A DNA stretch of 64,000 bases from Cafeteria roenbergensis (GCA_008330645.1 VLTN01000002.1:868001-932000); one strand, 5' to 3'; positions 1-11,618 are shown, numbered from the stretch's first letter. Notes: generated by a model not told the origin, from the letters alone. Numbers and translations are program-made.

Positions 1-63
1 ATTGGAGACCCGCTCGCTCAGCCGTCCTGGTGCGCTGCTCCCCATCCGCCGCCTCCTTCGCAG

Positions 64-873
64 TCATCGAGAAGTACACGAAGAACACGCGCTTCTGCCT
101 CATCTGCAACTACGTCTCCAGGATCATCCCAGCCCTGCAGTCGCGTTGCACGCGGTTCCGGTTCCCCCCTCTCAAGCGCTCCGAAATGGAAGCGCGCCTT
201 CGCGAGATCATCGACCTTGAACGGTGAGAGTGCTCCCCCCGGAGAGCTTCGCAGCAGGCGCCCGCTTGACTTGCCGAGGGCCCTTGGGCAAGCACTTGTG
301 TCCCGTAGCAATTGGCGCTGTGGATGGTGGTGTGGGATGGCGTTCGCGCGCAGGGTCAATGCGACGGAGACTGGAGTCCAGGCGATTCTGCGGCTCGCTC
401 AGGGCGACATGCGCCGAGTCCTCAACGTGCTGCAGGCGACGTCGTTGGGATTCGACACCGTCGACGAAGCCTCGGTTTACGCCTGCACTGGAGATCCGTC
501 GCCCAAAGACATCCGCCTCATCACGCAGGCGTTGCTGACCTCAAGCGTGGCAGAGACCTTCGAGCTGATTCGCGACATGCAGGCGTCGCGCGGGCTCGCT
601 CTTGGGGACATTATGCAAGGTGTCGCCAGGGTGATGGAGCGAGCCGTCCAGCCTGCAAAGGCCAAGGCGGCCTTGTTCTCGGCCTTGTCGCGAATTGAGG
701 TTCGCCTCGCATCGGGAACGCCAGACAAGCACCAAGTCGGAGCCCTGATCGCAGCCTTTGTACAGATGAGGGAACTGCTCGAGGACGACGGGGATGACGA
801 AGACGACGGCGGCGAGGTGCTGGTCGCAGAGGAAGGTGGGCCGACCAGCTCGTCGTCAGCACAGTCTTCGTGA
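64..873 (+). CDS. RFC5: Replication factor C subunit 5 (yeast Rfc3 type), 5' truncated by window edge
   Basis: This is a small subunit of the pentameric clamp loader that opens and loads PCNA at primer-template junctions in the nucleus. Exons are 64-223 and 354-873, and the 130-bp intron has gtgaga at its donor and gcgcag at its acceptor. Bases 1-63 look like the end of an upstream intron (pyrimidine-rich, ending cgcag). The visible 225 or so residues cover the end of the AAA+ module and the collar domain. The stretch [20 protein letters not shown], followed by SRCTRFRF, is nearly identical to animal RFC5 and holds the SRC arginine-finger motif. [13 protein letters not shown] (sensor 2 region) and YTCTG-like YACTG follow. 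The Walker A and B motifs lie upstream of the window. The C terminus carries an extra acidic tail ([12 protein letters not shown]) that I do not recall in animal RFC5. Identification is strong; only the tail is unusual. Confidence 0.93.
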   Translation, partial: SSRSTRRTRASASSATTSPGSSQPCSRVARGSGSPLSSAPKWKRAFARSSTLNGESAPPGELRSRRPLDLPRALGQALVSRSNWRCGWWCGMAFARRVNATETGVQAILRLAQGDMRRVLNVLQATSLGFDTVDEASVYACTGDPSPKDIRLITQALLTSSVAETFELIRDMQASRGLALGDIMQGVARVMERAVQPAKAKAALFSALSRIEVRLASGTPDKHQVGALIAAFVQMRELLEDDGDDEDDGGEVLVAEEGGPTSSSSAQSS

Positions 874-1961
874 CGCTCCAGCACAAACTCCGTGAATTGC
901 TTGTGCATTTTTCGTGCGTGGTCGCTATGCCCTTTGCTCCAAGCTCAAGTGCGTCCCAGAGCGCTGGCCGCCCAAAATCGCCTACGTAGTCGGCGATGGT
1001 CGACGCTGAAAAGTTCCGATGACTCTCTGCTTTAATCTGCCGGCCAGCGCCCCCGGCCTGACAACTTGGGCAGCGGATTGATGGCTTGGTCACGGCTTCA
1101 TGCGCAGTGGATGGGATGGCAAACCGTAGACGCCTGCTTTTGTCTCCAGATCTGGGATGTGGTGTTGATGTTGATGGCAAGCCCTTGGAATGCGAGAAGG
1201 CCTTGAAGCCAAGTTTCGAATAAAGACGCGTGGGGTCGGCGCTTGACGGCCAAACTGTGGACCACTCGCACTGGTCGGGTCCACGGCATGTCGTGCCCCT
1301 GGTGTTGCTCGCTCGTCTGTGAGGACCAATCCAATGACCTCGTCATCGAAGCGCTGCATCGTTTGGGAGCAACGATGATGCCGGATCTTTTCCGATACTG
1401 CAAGCCCTTACTGTCGCCATGGAGAGGAAGACGCCCTTTCTACGGCCAAATGCGCGCACTGCTCAAAGTCTGTGGTATATACAACGGGCTGTCTGCAACG
1501 TAAAAGTGTTCCCATTTGCAAGCGCATTCAAGTGCATTGGCAATGCGGACTGACGGTGTGAGACAAAATCTAGGACGCAGTCGCTCTTCACGCACGCAAC
1601 TGGAGCGTAGAACCAGACAACAAACACAACCCAGCAGGCACTCCACTGACACTCGCTGTAGCACACTGCTGTGAGAGGCTGACGCAGTTGGCTGTCAGTC
1701 CGAGCTGGCTCGAGAACGAGCAAGCGTTGATCACAACTTCGGGTGGTGTGTGCGAATGCTAGCAAACCCAAAGCGGCGCCAGCAAGTGGTATTGGCAGAA
1801 GCAACGGGGCATCGGCGGCCCAGGAGCTCGACCACGGATTACGCAATCGGCAAGACGTGAGCGCTTGGGTCAATTCGACTCGCTGGCAGTCTGCCGCCCC
1901 CAGTGCGAGATCGAGCACCAGCTGCCAAGGGCGGAAACAAGGATATCACACACAACCGACG
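874..1961. other. Gene-free, lower-GC gap between convergent genes
   Basis: About 1.09 kb separates the RFC5 stop from the stop of the minus-strand gene. Base composition is visibly lower in G+C than the surroundings; the line starting at 1501 is about half G+C. Short open frames occur on both strands (for example 1243-1503 +), but none shows a family motif or the high-GC third positions of the neighbouring genes. An AATAAA at 1219-1224 could act as a polyadenylation signal for RFC5, although it lies about 350 bases past the stop. I see no tRNA or known structured RNA here. Confidence 0.5.
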
Positions 1962-4902
1962 CTACGGCCCGGGGGCCATTTCTACGATGGCTTGCTGCAT
2001 CGGGCGGAGTGCCCACACGTGGTCGGCCCAGGCGGCCGTCGCAAGGATGACGCCCTCTGGATGCTCTGCGGCGGCTGGCACAAGCGCCGATATGTCTCGA
2101 GAGGCAGCCTCAGCAAGCAGGCCTCTGAGCTGAGAAACGGCTCGTTTCGCCCTCTCCACTTGGGCGAGCAGGAGGCTTTGTGGTTGGGGCGCCGTGGCTT
2201 GTGAGCGAGGCAGCTCTCGCTGGAGGAGCGTGTCAAACGCAGGAGGGTCGGGCGGGACACTGGGCCCCGGGTCGGCCGGCGACGGAGGCACGTCGTGGGC
2301 AAAGTGGACGTGCTGACCAGCACGTGGCCGAGGCACTTGGCGAGCAGCGATTGCCGAGGCATCAAGCCTTGGGGACCACCAGTGCTCCGGCGGAGCAGCA
2401 GCGCTCGCGCCGACGCTGGTGCCTCGCCGTCGCGGTGCCCGGCGCGGAGCGTCCCAAGCATTCCCTGGTCCAGTCGCCACGGCATTGCTCGCCGCCCGAG
2501 CTTGCGGCACAAGTGAGACAGGGGCCGAGGTTGCCAGCAACCCTCGTCCTAGCGACCCTGCAGAAGCCGGCGTGGCTGCGAGAGACACCGGCCCTCCGAC
2601 AACGTGGCTGTCAGAGTCGGCCGTGGCTCGTTCATGCCTGCGGTCGGCTGCCGAGTCCGGCCTGACGCTCAGCGAAGTGTGGCCCTTGTGAAGCGCCGAA
2701 GCAGAAGCAACTCGGGACAGGGCCACACTGCCGTCGCCACGCGTGAGCGAGGACAGAAGCGTCAGCGGTCCGTGCGATCTGAGTGCGCCGCCTGGCTGGT
2801 GCGCGCCCGGTAGCAGCGGGGGCTCGGGCAGCAGGGACGGCCGAGGGTTTCCCCAGCCAGAGGACATCGCAAGCGAGAGGCGGCTGGCACTTGCCACGCT
2901 CCTGGGACCGCGGGACGACGCTGCAGCCGACCTGGGAGCTTGCGAGCGGCCAACGCTCGAGGGAGCCGTCGGCGCCAGGGACGTTTGGAGCCGGCCGCTG
3001 GCGAGCTCAGCCCAGCCCGAGGCAGCCGCCCCGACACGAGGCGCCCCAGCTGGCGGGGGGCCGGTGCTGCGCAGCTCCACGGGATGCCCGTGCTGGTGGG
3101 GAGTCCACGCGCTTGACTCCGTCCAGGCAGGCGTGCCGGCGCCGTCGGACGCGAGCGCGCTGACGCCTGGTCTGTGCGGCCCTGCCGGCCCGAGCTGCAG
3201 CGCAGGGCTCGAGCGCTGAAGGTGCTGCTCCAGACCGCGCTGGACCTGGCGCCGTGAGGCACCCGCTCCCGACTCCAGTCCGGGCGCCTCGCCGCCAGCA
3301 ACTGCTAGGTCGGACCCTGCGTCACTGGGCGCCGGCTGGGACCGGGCCTGCTGCCCTGCTTCCGGAATGTCCCCAAGGTGGGGCTGCGGCAGCCCCCCGT
3401 GGCGGGGGCCGGTCACCTCTGGGGCCGTTCCGTCCCCTGCCTCGTCTCCAGGTGCCCGGCGCATCCGCTGACCAGCCGGGACCGCCTCGTGGGAGCCGCC
3501 TCTGGAACTCCGGCTGCGGTAGCTGGCATCATCTGCCAGCTGCCGGGCTCGCTTCGGTGCCCGGACCCTGACTGCCTCCGACGCCGGCGACGTTGCCAAA
3601 GAGAGGGCGCTTGCAACGGGCCGTGCAGGGCCCCAGCGAGGCCGAGAAACTGGGTGCCCGGTAGCCCCAGCGCTGTCGCTCAGACTCCTCTGCCGCCGCA
3701 TGATCGGGGGCCTTGCCTTCGGTCCTTCCCCTGCTGCGGCCTGCCCAGTTGGGGCGGTGGGGAATCCGTCCGCCCTCTCCGTTGCTGTCGCTGAAGGTGC
3801 AGCAGCAGCAGCGGCGGCGGCAGAAGCAGCAGCAGCAGCGGCAGCAGCAGCGAGCACCGAGCCGGCCAGGCCAAGCGACCCTCCCCCGTGCCTGCCCGCC
3901 CAACTGCGGTGAGCGGCCGGGGACCACTCCCGGCCAGCGCCGCCTTGCGCCGCCGCTGCTGCGAGAACGTCGCGGTTCGCGCACGCGAGGTCAACGGTTC
4001 CCCTCTGGGCGCCTGTGTCGCCGTGGCCAGCGGCTCGAGCCCCAGCCGCTGCCCAGCGTCGCCGCCTTGACTGGGGGGGGGAGGAGTCGGCCGGCGCGAG
4101 CCTGGGCGCGTCTCTGCGTGAGTGCCTCGCGTCATCGGCAAACGTCACCGACAGAGGGCCCACCCAAGCGGAGCGACCCGCACGGGGGGTGGCACTTGCA
4201 TGGCCCCCAGGAGAGCCACCGGAGGCCGCGTCCATGCGCGGCAAAGGGCGGTTCGCTCGGCCAGGAGGGGCGCCAGCGGAGCCCAGCGGAGTGGCCATGC
4301 CGACCGGTCCCTGGGACGGGCCTGGGGACGGAAGCCCCGCAGCCGCGGGCCCAGGACCAGCAGAGTGCGTCCCTGCCATCCGCCCTTGCGCCAGAGGCGC
4401 GGTAGGTGGCGGCAGGCTCCGCAGGGTCGAGCAGCCTCCCAGCCTTGGAGGCACGATCGTCCCGATGCCGATGCCCAGGCTAAGCCCGCTACGCTCCCCA
4501 GAAAGGGCGGATGGGTCGCGCCGCGATAGCAGGAGAGCGTGCGCTGCCTCCGCCTCGGCTTCGGACGCGGTGGCAAGCCTGCTGGCCACGGACCCTGGCC
4601 TGCTGCTGCGCGATGCGGCAGCGGAAGCGCCGTCGGCGCCGGCCCGCGCGCCCTCCGACGCGGAGTCCGATGCTTGCGGCGTTCGTGCCGGTGCAACCAC
4701 GCGCGCTGCAGGGCCGCCCGGCACCCCCCGGGCGTCCGTGCCGGGACTGCGCCGGGAAGCAGCGCTCGCGCCATGCGACGGCTTGCTTCCGCCCGGTGTC
4801 GAGCGACGGCCTGGCGGGCTGGCATCAAGAGTTGCTGCCAGAGGCCCAAGGTCGCTGGGCTGCTCCCACCGGACGCGGCGCATCGGCCGGGGGGCGGCTC
4901 GA
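1962..4902 (-). CDS. Unrecognised long, disordered Ala/Ser/Pro/Gly-rich protein
   Basis: I do not recognise this gene. A frame of about 980 residues is open from an acceptor-like site at 4903-4905 (cag on the minus strand) to the stop at 1962. The first ATG in frame is at 4883, but the true start may lie in a small upstream exon within 4906-5135. Most of the protein is low complexity, with a poly-Ala tract near residues 345-365. Two similar short motifs stand out: VTFADDARHSRR near residue 235 and HVHFAHDVPPSP near residue 845. Only the last 90 or so residues look folded: leucine-rich helices with LLLAQVERAKRAVSQLRGLL, then aromatic residues around AAWADHVWALRP. The strand was chosen because this end looks protein-like and the opposing frames are Arg/Pro-rich. 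Long open frames are cheap in such GC-rich DNA, so internal introns cannot be excluded. Confidence 0.55.
3799..3853. repeat. Impure GCA/GCG triplet tract
   Basis: A run of about 18 GCA, GCG and GAA triplets is read on the minus strand mainly as GCT and GCC alanine codons. It gives the poly-Ala tract of the disordered protein at 1962-4902. The interruptions suggest an old, stable repeat. Confidence 0.8.
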
Positions 4903-5267
4903 CTGCAACGGGGTGAGGGTCAGTCGGCGATGCAGGCGCGCAGTGCCCACGGGCAGGGGGCCAGACGAGCCGCTGCAGCACCCGGAGCCGTGGCCAACGG
5001 CCCTGCTCCCCAGCCGCGAGGCGGCGGGCAGCGGCTCCCGGGGTGGGGCCAGGAACGGCCAGCTGCGGCAGGGATTGCCGAGCACACGCCGGTCGCGCAG
5101 AGCCGGAGTGAATCGGTGAGGCAGTTGGCAAGCATCGCCGCAAGTCAGTCACAAGTCTCGTGCTCGCACTCCAGACCTGGCCGGGGCCTGGCGAGAGGAG
5201 CTTCCTCCCTCGCGAGCTGCACGCCACGCCTGCTGCGACGCGCCCGGGAAGAGCTTGAGCCGGCGGC
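4903..5267. promoter_or_regulatory. Divergent intergenic region, with unresolved first exon of the minus gene
   Basis: This 365-bp stretch lies between the acceptor-like site of the unknown minus-strand gene and the WDR17 start codon. It should hold the WDR17 promoter and probably a small first exon of the minus gene; an ATG at 5135 on the minus strand is one candidate. I could not fix a donor site and see no TATA element. Confidence 0.35.
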
Positions 5268-8200
5268 ATGTCGGGCAAGGCCGACGACTCTGCAGCGCGG
5301 CGAGCTGTTGACTCGATGGCTGCGCAGTGGCCGATTCAGGAGGGCAGCGTGATGCGGCAGTTCCAGCTTGTGCCCTCTGGGTGCCAGGGGTGGTTCTCCC
5401 GAGTCGTGGGGGGCGGGGGGGGGCACTTCGCGTACGCGTCCACGTTGGCGGTCTATGTGTACCGCGTGGCCGACTACTCGTTGTCCAGCGTCCTCACGGG
5501 GCACCAGCGGACAATCACTGGCCTGAGCTGGAGCGTGGCGAACCCGCGCTTCTTTGCCACCTCTGGTGCGGACCTGAAGCTCGTCATGTGGGACGCGCAC
5601 CTGGGGCAGCAGGTCTTGAGCCGGACGTTGACCAGCAACGCGTTCGTCGTCGAGTTCAGCCCGCTGGCGCCCCACCTCGTGGCCTTTGCGTGCGAGGACA
5701 AGTGGGTCGGCGTTTGGGACACGCGCGAGAACAGCGTGACCCGCGTTTGCCAGTCGGGCAAGAGCTCGGCGCGCTGCGTGCGTTGGAACGAGCGTCGCGA
5801 AGGCCTGCTTGCCATCGGCTGCAAGAACGGCCAGATCCTGCTGCACAACATGAGCACCCGCAAGACGCGCGAGCTGGTTGCGGGCGGGACGGAGGCATCG
5901 CCGGTTGCCGACCTGCGCTGGGACCGGCTGAGCGAGGACTACCTGCTCGCAGCGTTTCGCGACGGAACCCTGGCGCTCTATGACGTGGAGAGGGGCACGC
6001 AGGTGCAGCGCTTCGAAAAGCAGGGGGCCAGTGTGACTGCCCTGGAGTGGCTCCCGTGGCAGCCCGGCTCGTTCGCGAGCATTAACGGCCGCGCCGGCGT
6101 GGTCCGGATCTGGAACGTGTCGCAGCGGGCGCCGCTCGAGGTGGTGCAAGTCAGCGACCGGCCGGCATGGGGCATGTCCCTGCTCCCGGGAACCACACGC
6201 TTGCTGCTGTCCTTCCTTGACGGGGCCGTTGCCGTCTTTGACCTTGCAACGCGATCGCTTCGGCACCGCGGCCTCCCCGGGCACATCGAGACCATCTTCG
6301 ACGCCCAGTTCCACCCCACGGACCCGGACACCCTGGCCACTGCATCCTACGACGCTTCCGTGAAGGTGTGGCACGCCCCATCCATGCGCTGTGCGCAAAC
6401 GCTGACGGGCAACACCGGCCCGCTCTACTCCCTCTGCTGGTCTCCGGACGGCTCCCGCATCGCGGCCTCTTCCGGAAAGGGCCGCGTCGTCGTATGGGAC
6501 GTCTGCACCGGTGCCGTGATCATGCTCAAGGACGACGCTCACGCGTCGACGTCTCTGCGCGTGTCGTGGAGCCGGACCGACCCTGACCTCCTTGCGTCCG
6601 TGGGAATGGACAAGGTTGTCGTGCTCTGGTCCGTGTCGGACAAGGTCGCAAAGCAGCGCGTCAACCACCCCAACGATGTGATGGGCTGTGACTGGTGCCC
6701 CGTCACGCCCGGCCGGCTCGCTACGGCATGCGCCGACGGCAAAGTTCGCGTCTACTTCCTCGCCCCGGTCGGACCGCGGCTCGACTTCGAGTTCGACGCG
6801 CATGTGGGGCGCGCGTTCAACGTGGCGTTCTCCCCGCTCGTGCCGCAGCTCCTGGCCTCGGGCGGCGATGACGGGCGCGTGGTGGTCCACCACCTCGGCA
6901 AGGGAACCTCGACCAAGCTCATCGGCCACACCGACAAGGGTGAGGGCTTCGCCACGCGCTGCGCGCGCGGGCCCAGCGCCCGAAGCATTGCTGCGCTTGC
7001 TCTCGCTCACCAGTGCCTGCTTCCTCGCGCCTTGCCGCAGCATCCGCTGCGCCGCTGCCTTTGCTTGCACGTGTGGCCCTTGAAACCGTCGGCGTCTGTC
7101 TGGCTCGCGAGCCCGTTCCCACCGACCTCCCCCTCCCCACCCCCGCCCCTCCGTCGCCCAAACCGCGCTCCCTGCCGCAGTCCGCGCGCTCTGCTGGCAC
7201 CCAGAGCTTCCCAGGGTCCTTCTCTCAGGCGCGTGGGACGGTCGCATTTGCGCTTTCGACGTGGTCGCCGGCACCTGCATTGTGCGCCATTCAGCCCACC
7301 AGGCGGACGTGTACGGGCTCTCCATCCACCCTCTGCGCCCCTTCACAGCGGTTTCGTCGTCGAGAGACACATCCCTCCGATTCTGGGACATTCGCGGCCC
7401 GAGCGCTGGCGGCCGCCGGCTCGCGCTCAGGGCGCTCTGCGACCCCTGCGCCCTCCAGGGCATGAGAAGCGACGATCCTGCCGCATCCATGGAGTCCAGC
7501 CGGGACGCTCTGTGCGGTGCAGGATCCGCGGCGGCGGTGGCGGCCATCGCGGAGGCCACAGGCGGGGCGGCGGCTGGGGCCGTTCCGTGGTCCGAGCCCG
7601 CAGGGTCCGCCTCCCAGGTGCTTCTGCGGGCCAAGGCCTACGCCGCAGTCGGCGCCCTCTTCTTCGACGCCGACGGCGCGTCTGACCTCTGGCGGCTGGT
7701 GGTGCGAGTGGCCAGCGCGGAGACGGCAGTGGGCAGCGAGGGCGCAGCCGGGACCGCCGAGCCGCAGCCGCACCCTCACCTGGTCGTGGCGGCGAGCGGC
7801 CGCGGGGACGCCAGCAGCGGCTCGGGCGGAGCGGCTGCAGCCGGCACGGGGGGCGCGGCCGCTGCAGCCGCAGCCGCGTCAGGGGCCGGAGCCTCCGGCC
7901 AGCGCGACCCGCGCGCGCTGCGAGCCCTGTTCGGAGGGGCGGGCGCAGGGGGCATTGGTGCCGGAGGCGACGTTGCGCAGCGCCCCGGCGCGGCGGCTCC
8001 TCCCGCAGTGGGCGACGGCATGCGCGCCGGTGGTGGCGTTCCTCCCGTGTTGTGGTGCGCCGACGCGGCAGCTGCCACGCGACAGAGGGCGGTCAAGGCG
8101 GACAGCGCGCGACTAGGGGAGTGGGTTGGCGGGGTTGGCGGACCCTCCGAGGCGGAGATTCGCGCTTCTGCCGCGCGCCTCTTCCTGCGCTGCGGCGACG

Positions 8201-9939
8201 TCCGGCGCTACTGCGATGTGCTGGCAGCCGCGGGGCGGTGGGACGAAGCGCTGGCCGCCGCGCCTGCCTCGGGCCTGGCCTATTGGCGGGAGCTTGCCGC
8301 CAAGCGCGCCGCCGCCCTCTCGGAGGACGGCACGGACAAGGCGCTTCCGCTCTTCGTCGCCACAGGGGACATCGACGGCGCCTCTGCGCTGCTTGCGTCT
8401 CGCGGTGAGGCAGCCGCGGCGGTGACCATGCAGCATGCCGCTGCCTCGGGCGCCTGGGACAAGGTTCTCCAAACAGCTGCGCTGGCGTCCTCGGTGGGCG
8501 TACAGGCCAGAGGCGAGGCCAAGGCGAGCGACGGGCAGTCCAGCCTCTCTGCCGCGCAACCGTCGGTGTCCGATGTGGTCGCCCTCGGCCGCCGCCGGGC
8601 CACCGCCCGCCGGAACGCGTCAGCCGCAGCCCTTGCCAAGGAGCACGCCGCCAAGGGGGCCGCGGCCCGCGCCGCCTGCCACTCGCTGTCTGTTGGCGAC
8701 GCCGCGAGCGCGGTCCGCTTCCTGGTCCGCGGCGGGCTGCCCGCTGCCGCCTTTGCCGTGGCAAGGGCGCTGGACGTGCGTCCTCGCACCTCGGCGGCGC
8801 TCGGCGTGGCGAGCCTCATGCAGCGCGAAGGCATGGGCGCGGAGGCGCTGGTGCTGCTTCGCCAGGAAGGAATCCCCACGGTGGAGGTGGCAATGCTGGC
8901 CGCGCAGTACAAGCAGACCGCGCAGTCGCACGCCGCTCGCGAGGAGCTGGCGGACGCTGCGGACCGGGCGGGGCTCGGCTCCGCCGAGCACTGGCGGTCA
9001 AACGCTGCCGCACTGACAGGGGCTGGCCGCGAGGCCGAGGCGGTGGCCGCGCTTGTGGCTGCCGGGGAGTGGGAGCAAGCGGCGACTCGAGGCTCGGCCC
9101 TGATGCGCGTGGAGCTCTGCCGGCGGGACTGGAGCGCGCAGCGCATTCGCAGCCTGGCTGCCACACTGGGCCACATCCCCGCAACGTCGCTCCCGAAGCG
9201 GCGCAGAGCACGCCTGTTGGCGCTGTGCGCGGTGGCCGGGGCAATGCACGCTGTCGACCGCGGCTCCGTCGAGGTAGCCTCCGGGCTGGTGCTGATGCTG
9301 CGCCGGCTGGTGGCGGCGTGCGGCCTGAAGGGGCTCGGCGTCAGCATCTTGCGCGTCGCATGCGTCCTGGCGCGGGCCTACCTGGGGGCCAACATGCCGG
9401 ATGCAGCGGCTGCCCTTCTCACCGCCGCCTCGGCTGCGCCGGGAGCTGAGCCTTCGACGGCCGGCAACCCGCCAGCAGGTGCCAGCGCCCAAGAAGCCAG
9501 TGCCGAGGACGACGAGGACGAGGCAGAAGAGGAGCGGGCAGAGGCGGCCCTGCTCGAGTCGCTCAGCGCTCGCGGCATCGCGCCCCCGCCGACCGCTGCC
9601 GACGACAGCGCAACCGCAGCCAACCTTGCCGAACGAGCTGCTGCTGCCAGCGCCTCGGCCAAGCCCCGCGCTGCCTCTGGCGGCGCCCCCCTGACCCGAA
9701 CCTTCGTGGTCGACGGGTCGTCCTTGCCGCGCACGGCCCAGAGGCCGGACGACCTCCCCATCGCAAAGGGGCGCCCTGCCCCGACGGGGTCTGTCTCTGG
9801 TCGCGCCGCTCGCGGGCCCCGGGTGCTGCTCGGCCCCTCAGGGCAGTGGTGCACTGTGGCCGAGGCGCTCGAGTGGGCCCAGTGCTCCGCCTTCAGCCCC
9901 CTGGCCGACGGGTCGTTGCTCCCTCTGGCTCTGTCCTGA
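5268..9939 (+). CDS. WDR17: WDR17-like WD40 repeat plus helical-repeat protein
   Basis: Exons 5268-6939 and 7181-9939 give 1476 residues, with a 241-bp intron (gtgagg to ccgcag). The N-terminal 620 or so residues are a run of WD40 blades, for example TVSW-like TGLSWS, VKVWHAP, VVVWDVC and LRFWDIRG. The blade DVYGLSIHPLRPFTAVSSSR, followed by DTSLRFW, closely matches the corresponding part of animal WDR17 and drives the name. An Ala/Gly-rich linker (about residues 700-860) leads into a helical solenoid (about 880-1290) with repeated A/L patterns. An acidic patch (EDDEDEAEEERAEA) follows, and the protein ends in GPSGQWCTVAEALEW. Human WDR17 is about 1300 residues, so the size fits. WDR17 function is poorly defined; the architecture resembles coat and intraflagellar-transport proteins, and a cilium or trafficking role would be inference. 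The start chosen is the first ATG ahead of the first blade. The reading frame runs on into the intron, so the protein could be mis-predicted as shorter. Confidence 0.88.
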
Positions 9940-10567
9940 GAGGCCCGTGCCCCCCTCCCGCTTCCCCGCTTCCTCCCGGCGGAGGCAAGGGGTTCGGCCT
10001 CTCGCAGCTCCCGCTCGGCCCTGTGTCTTTCCGCTTGTTCTTCGATTTCGCGAGCCTCGCTCTTCCAGCCCAAGCAGTGAATGTGCTGCCCCATTGACCC
10101 TTTCTTCGTCTCCGTTTTGATTTCTACTGCGCGACTGCCTCCTTTGCTCGCGGCCTGGGCCGGCTCGCGTCCGTCTCGTCAGCTCGGAGGCGAGGGGGAG
10201 CGCCTCCGCCCTCCGGCGCTGCGCGGTGCCCGGCTGCGGAGAGTAGGCTGGAACACACTGATGACACGGGACAAGCCTCGGACCCCCGTCGACGACGCAC
10301 CGTCGCAGCGCGCTTGTTGCTTGCGCGAGCCAGCAGTGTGTGGGCCGCTCCCCCGGCCGTTTTCTCTGTCGCGTGCGATCAGCAGCGCGCTTGCTGCTCC
10401 GGCGGGCAGATGGGCAGCGCGACCCGTTCCACACGACGCGAGAAACCAGCGCGGCGTTGCGGCAACCAACTTCACACAGAGCCACGACGAGGCGCTCGTG
10501 CCGCCAGGGGGCCGGGCGCCGATCACGGGCTGGTTTCGCGGCCAACGCAGCGCTCCCACCACGCGGC
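9940..10567. other. Convergent intergenic gap, no gene seen
   Basis: This 628-bp stretch lies between the WDR17 stop and the SARNP stop. It reads as 3' untranslated and spacer sequence. The open frame 10081-10656 (+) is Arg-rich, has no motif, and overlaps the SARNP coding end in antisense, so I treat it as noise. Confidence 0.5.
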
Positions 10568-11377
10568 TCATGCAGTCTTGCCGAAGCGCTCCATGCGCTT
10601 CAGGCGCTTGGCCTCCTCCTCGGCATCCACGGTCAAGCCTCCCCCGATGCTCTTGAACGCAGGCTTGGCCTTGGGCTCGTCGCGCGGGCGCTTGCCGCTT
10701 CGCTTCGGGTCGGCGGCGGCGCCGGCCTTGGCACCCTTTCCAGCGGGCTTCTTCCCCGCCAGCTTGGCAAGCATATCGGCGGCCGACTCCTTGGGCTTGA
10801 CCCCGAAACGCTCAGCGCGGCGGAGGCGGTTGATCTGGTCGCGAATGCGGGTGGCCTTGGATTCCTCGTTGAAGCGCTCGGCGCGAGCCAGGGCCTCCTC
10901 CAGCAGCTTCATGTCCGACGACCGCCCATCATCAGCCTTGGCCTCGTCCGCGCCGGCGCTTGCGGCCCCGGCGGCCACGGGCGCGGGTGCTGCAGCCGCG
11001 GGAGCGGGGGCAGCGCGAGCCGGCGCAGCGCTGGCAGCAGCGCTCGCCGGGGCCGCAGCCGCCTCAGAAGCGGCGGAAGTGCCCTCCTGCTCCTCCTCGT
11101 CTCCCTGCTCGTCACCGTCCGCGCCCTCGTCGTCCTGGGCGCCCTCGGCATCGTCGTCGAGGCCTTCGTTGCTGCCCTCGTCGCTCCCGGCGTCGGGGCT
11201 CCCCGACTCAGCACCCACAGGCATGTCTCCGTCGTCGCCTCCGAATGCCTCGCGGTCGAGGGCCTCCTCGAGCCGCGCGATGAGGTCCTTCTTGACGCCG
11301 TCCACGGACAAGTTGCGCTGCGCGAGCGCCTCCCGAAGCTCCGCCACCTTCATCTTCTTGGGGTTGAAGTCCTCCAT
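10568..11377 (-). CDS. SARNP: SARNP / Tho1-like SAP-domain RNA-binding protein
   Basis: This single-exon frame of 269 residues resembles SARNP/CIP29 (yeast Tho1), a TREX-associated nuclear protein in mRNP assembly and export. Residues 1-45 form a SAP domain (KKMKVAELREALAQRNLSVD, then KKDLIARLEEAL). A long acidic and Ala-rich linker follows (about 55-150). The C-terminal half carries the family signature of repeated basic helices with an ERF core: ARAERFN, RRAERFGV and, at the very end, KRMERFGKTA. A basic Lys/Pro segment (KSGKRPRDEPKAKPAFK-like) lies between them. The start at 11377 (MEDFNPKKMK) is chosen because it precedes the SAP domain directly and leaves room for a promoter; the frame remains open further upstream. 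It is divergent from the WW gene, 241 bp away. Human SARNP is 210 residues, so the linker is long here. Confidence 0.85.
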   Translation of the reverse strand: MEDFNPKKMKVAELREALAQRNLSVDGVKKDLIARLEEALDREAFGGDDGDMPVGAESGSPDAGSDEGSNEGLDDDAEGAQDDEGADGDEQGDEEEQEGTSAASEAAAAPASAAASAAPARAAPAPAAAAPAPVAAGAASAGADEAKADDGRSSDMKLLEEALARAERFNEESKATRIRDQINRLRRAERFGVKPKESAADMLAKLAGKKPAGKGAKAGAAADPKRSGKRPRDEPKAKPAFKSIGGGLTVDAEEEAKRLKRMERFGKTA

Positions 11378-11618
11378 CAGCCTCTCGATCACGCAAACAG
11401 ACCGGTGAGTGCCGGCCCCGCGACTGCCCGCCGCGCCCGCGCCTCGGGGCGAGGGCAGCCGTCGGCGCATCCTCTGCTTGCCGGCCGGGCGGCAGAGCCG
11501 GATCCGCGACGCCCTCGCCCAGCCTCGAGAGCGACGCCCGCCCGGGCAGAGACCGCGTGGCGATCCAGCAGCGAGCGGCACCCACGCGACCCTTGCCGCG
11601 CGGTGGACGTCAGGAGCC
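11378..11618. promoter_or_regulatory. Shared divergent promoter region, SARNP / WW protein
   Basis: These 241 bp separate two start codons in opposite directions, so both promoters must lie here. The sequence is very GC-rich, with no TATA-like element that I can see. Confidence 0.5.

Noticed and set aside
1243-1503. 86-residue plus-strand frame in the lower-GC gap
   Set aside because: No motif, no neighbour context, and frames of this length occur by chance; kept only as part of the gap note.
4015-5352. 445-residue plus-strand frame opposite the disordered minus-strand gene
   Set aside because: Arg/Pro/Gly-rich with no folded segment, and it runs into the WDR17 start in another frame.
5145-7634. 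829-residue open frame on the minus strand opposite WDR17
   Set aside because: It overlaps a clearly conserved WD40 coding exon in antisense, is Arg/Ala/His-rich without any motif, and such frames are expected where stops are rare because of high GC.
10081-10656. 191-residue plus-strand frame after WDR17
   Set aside because: Arg-rich, lacks any domain, and overlaps the SARNP C-terminal ERF repeats in antisense.
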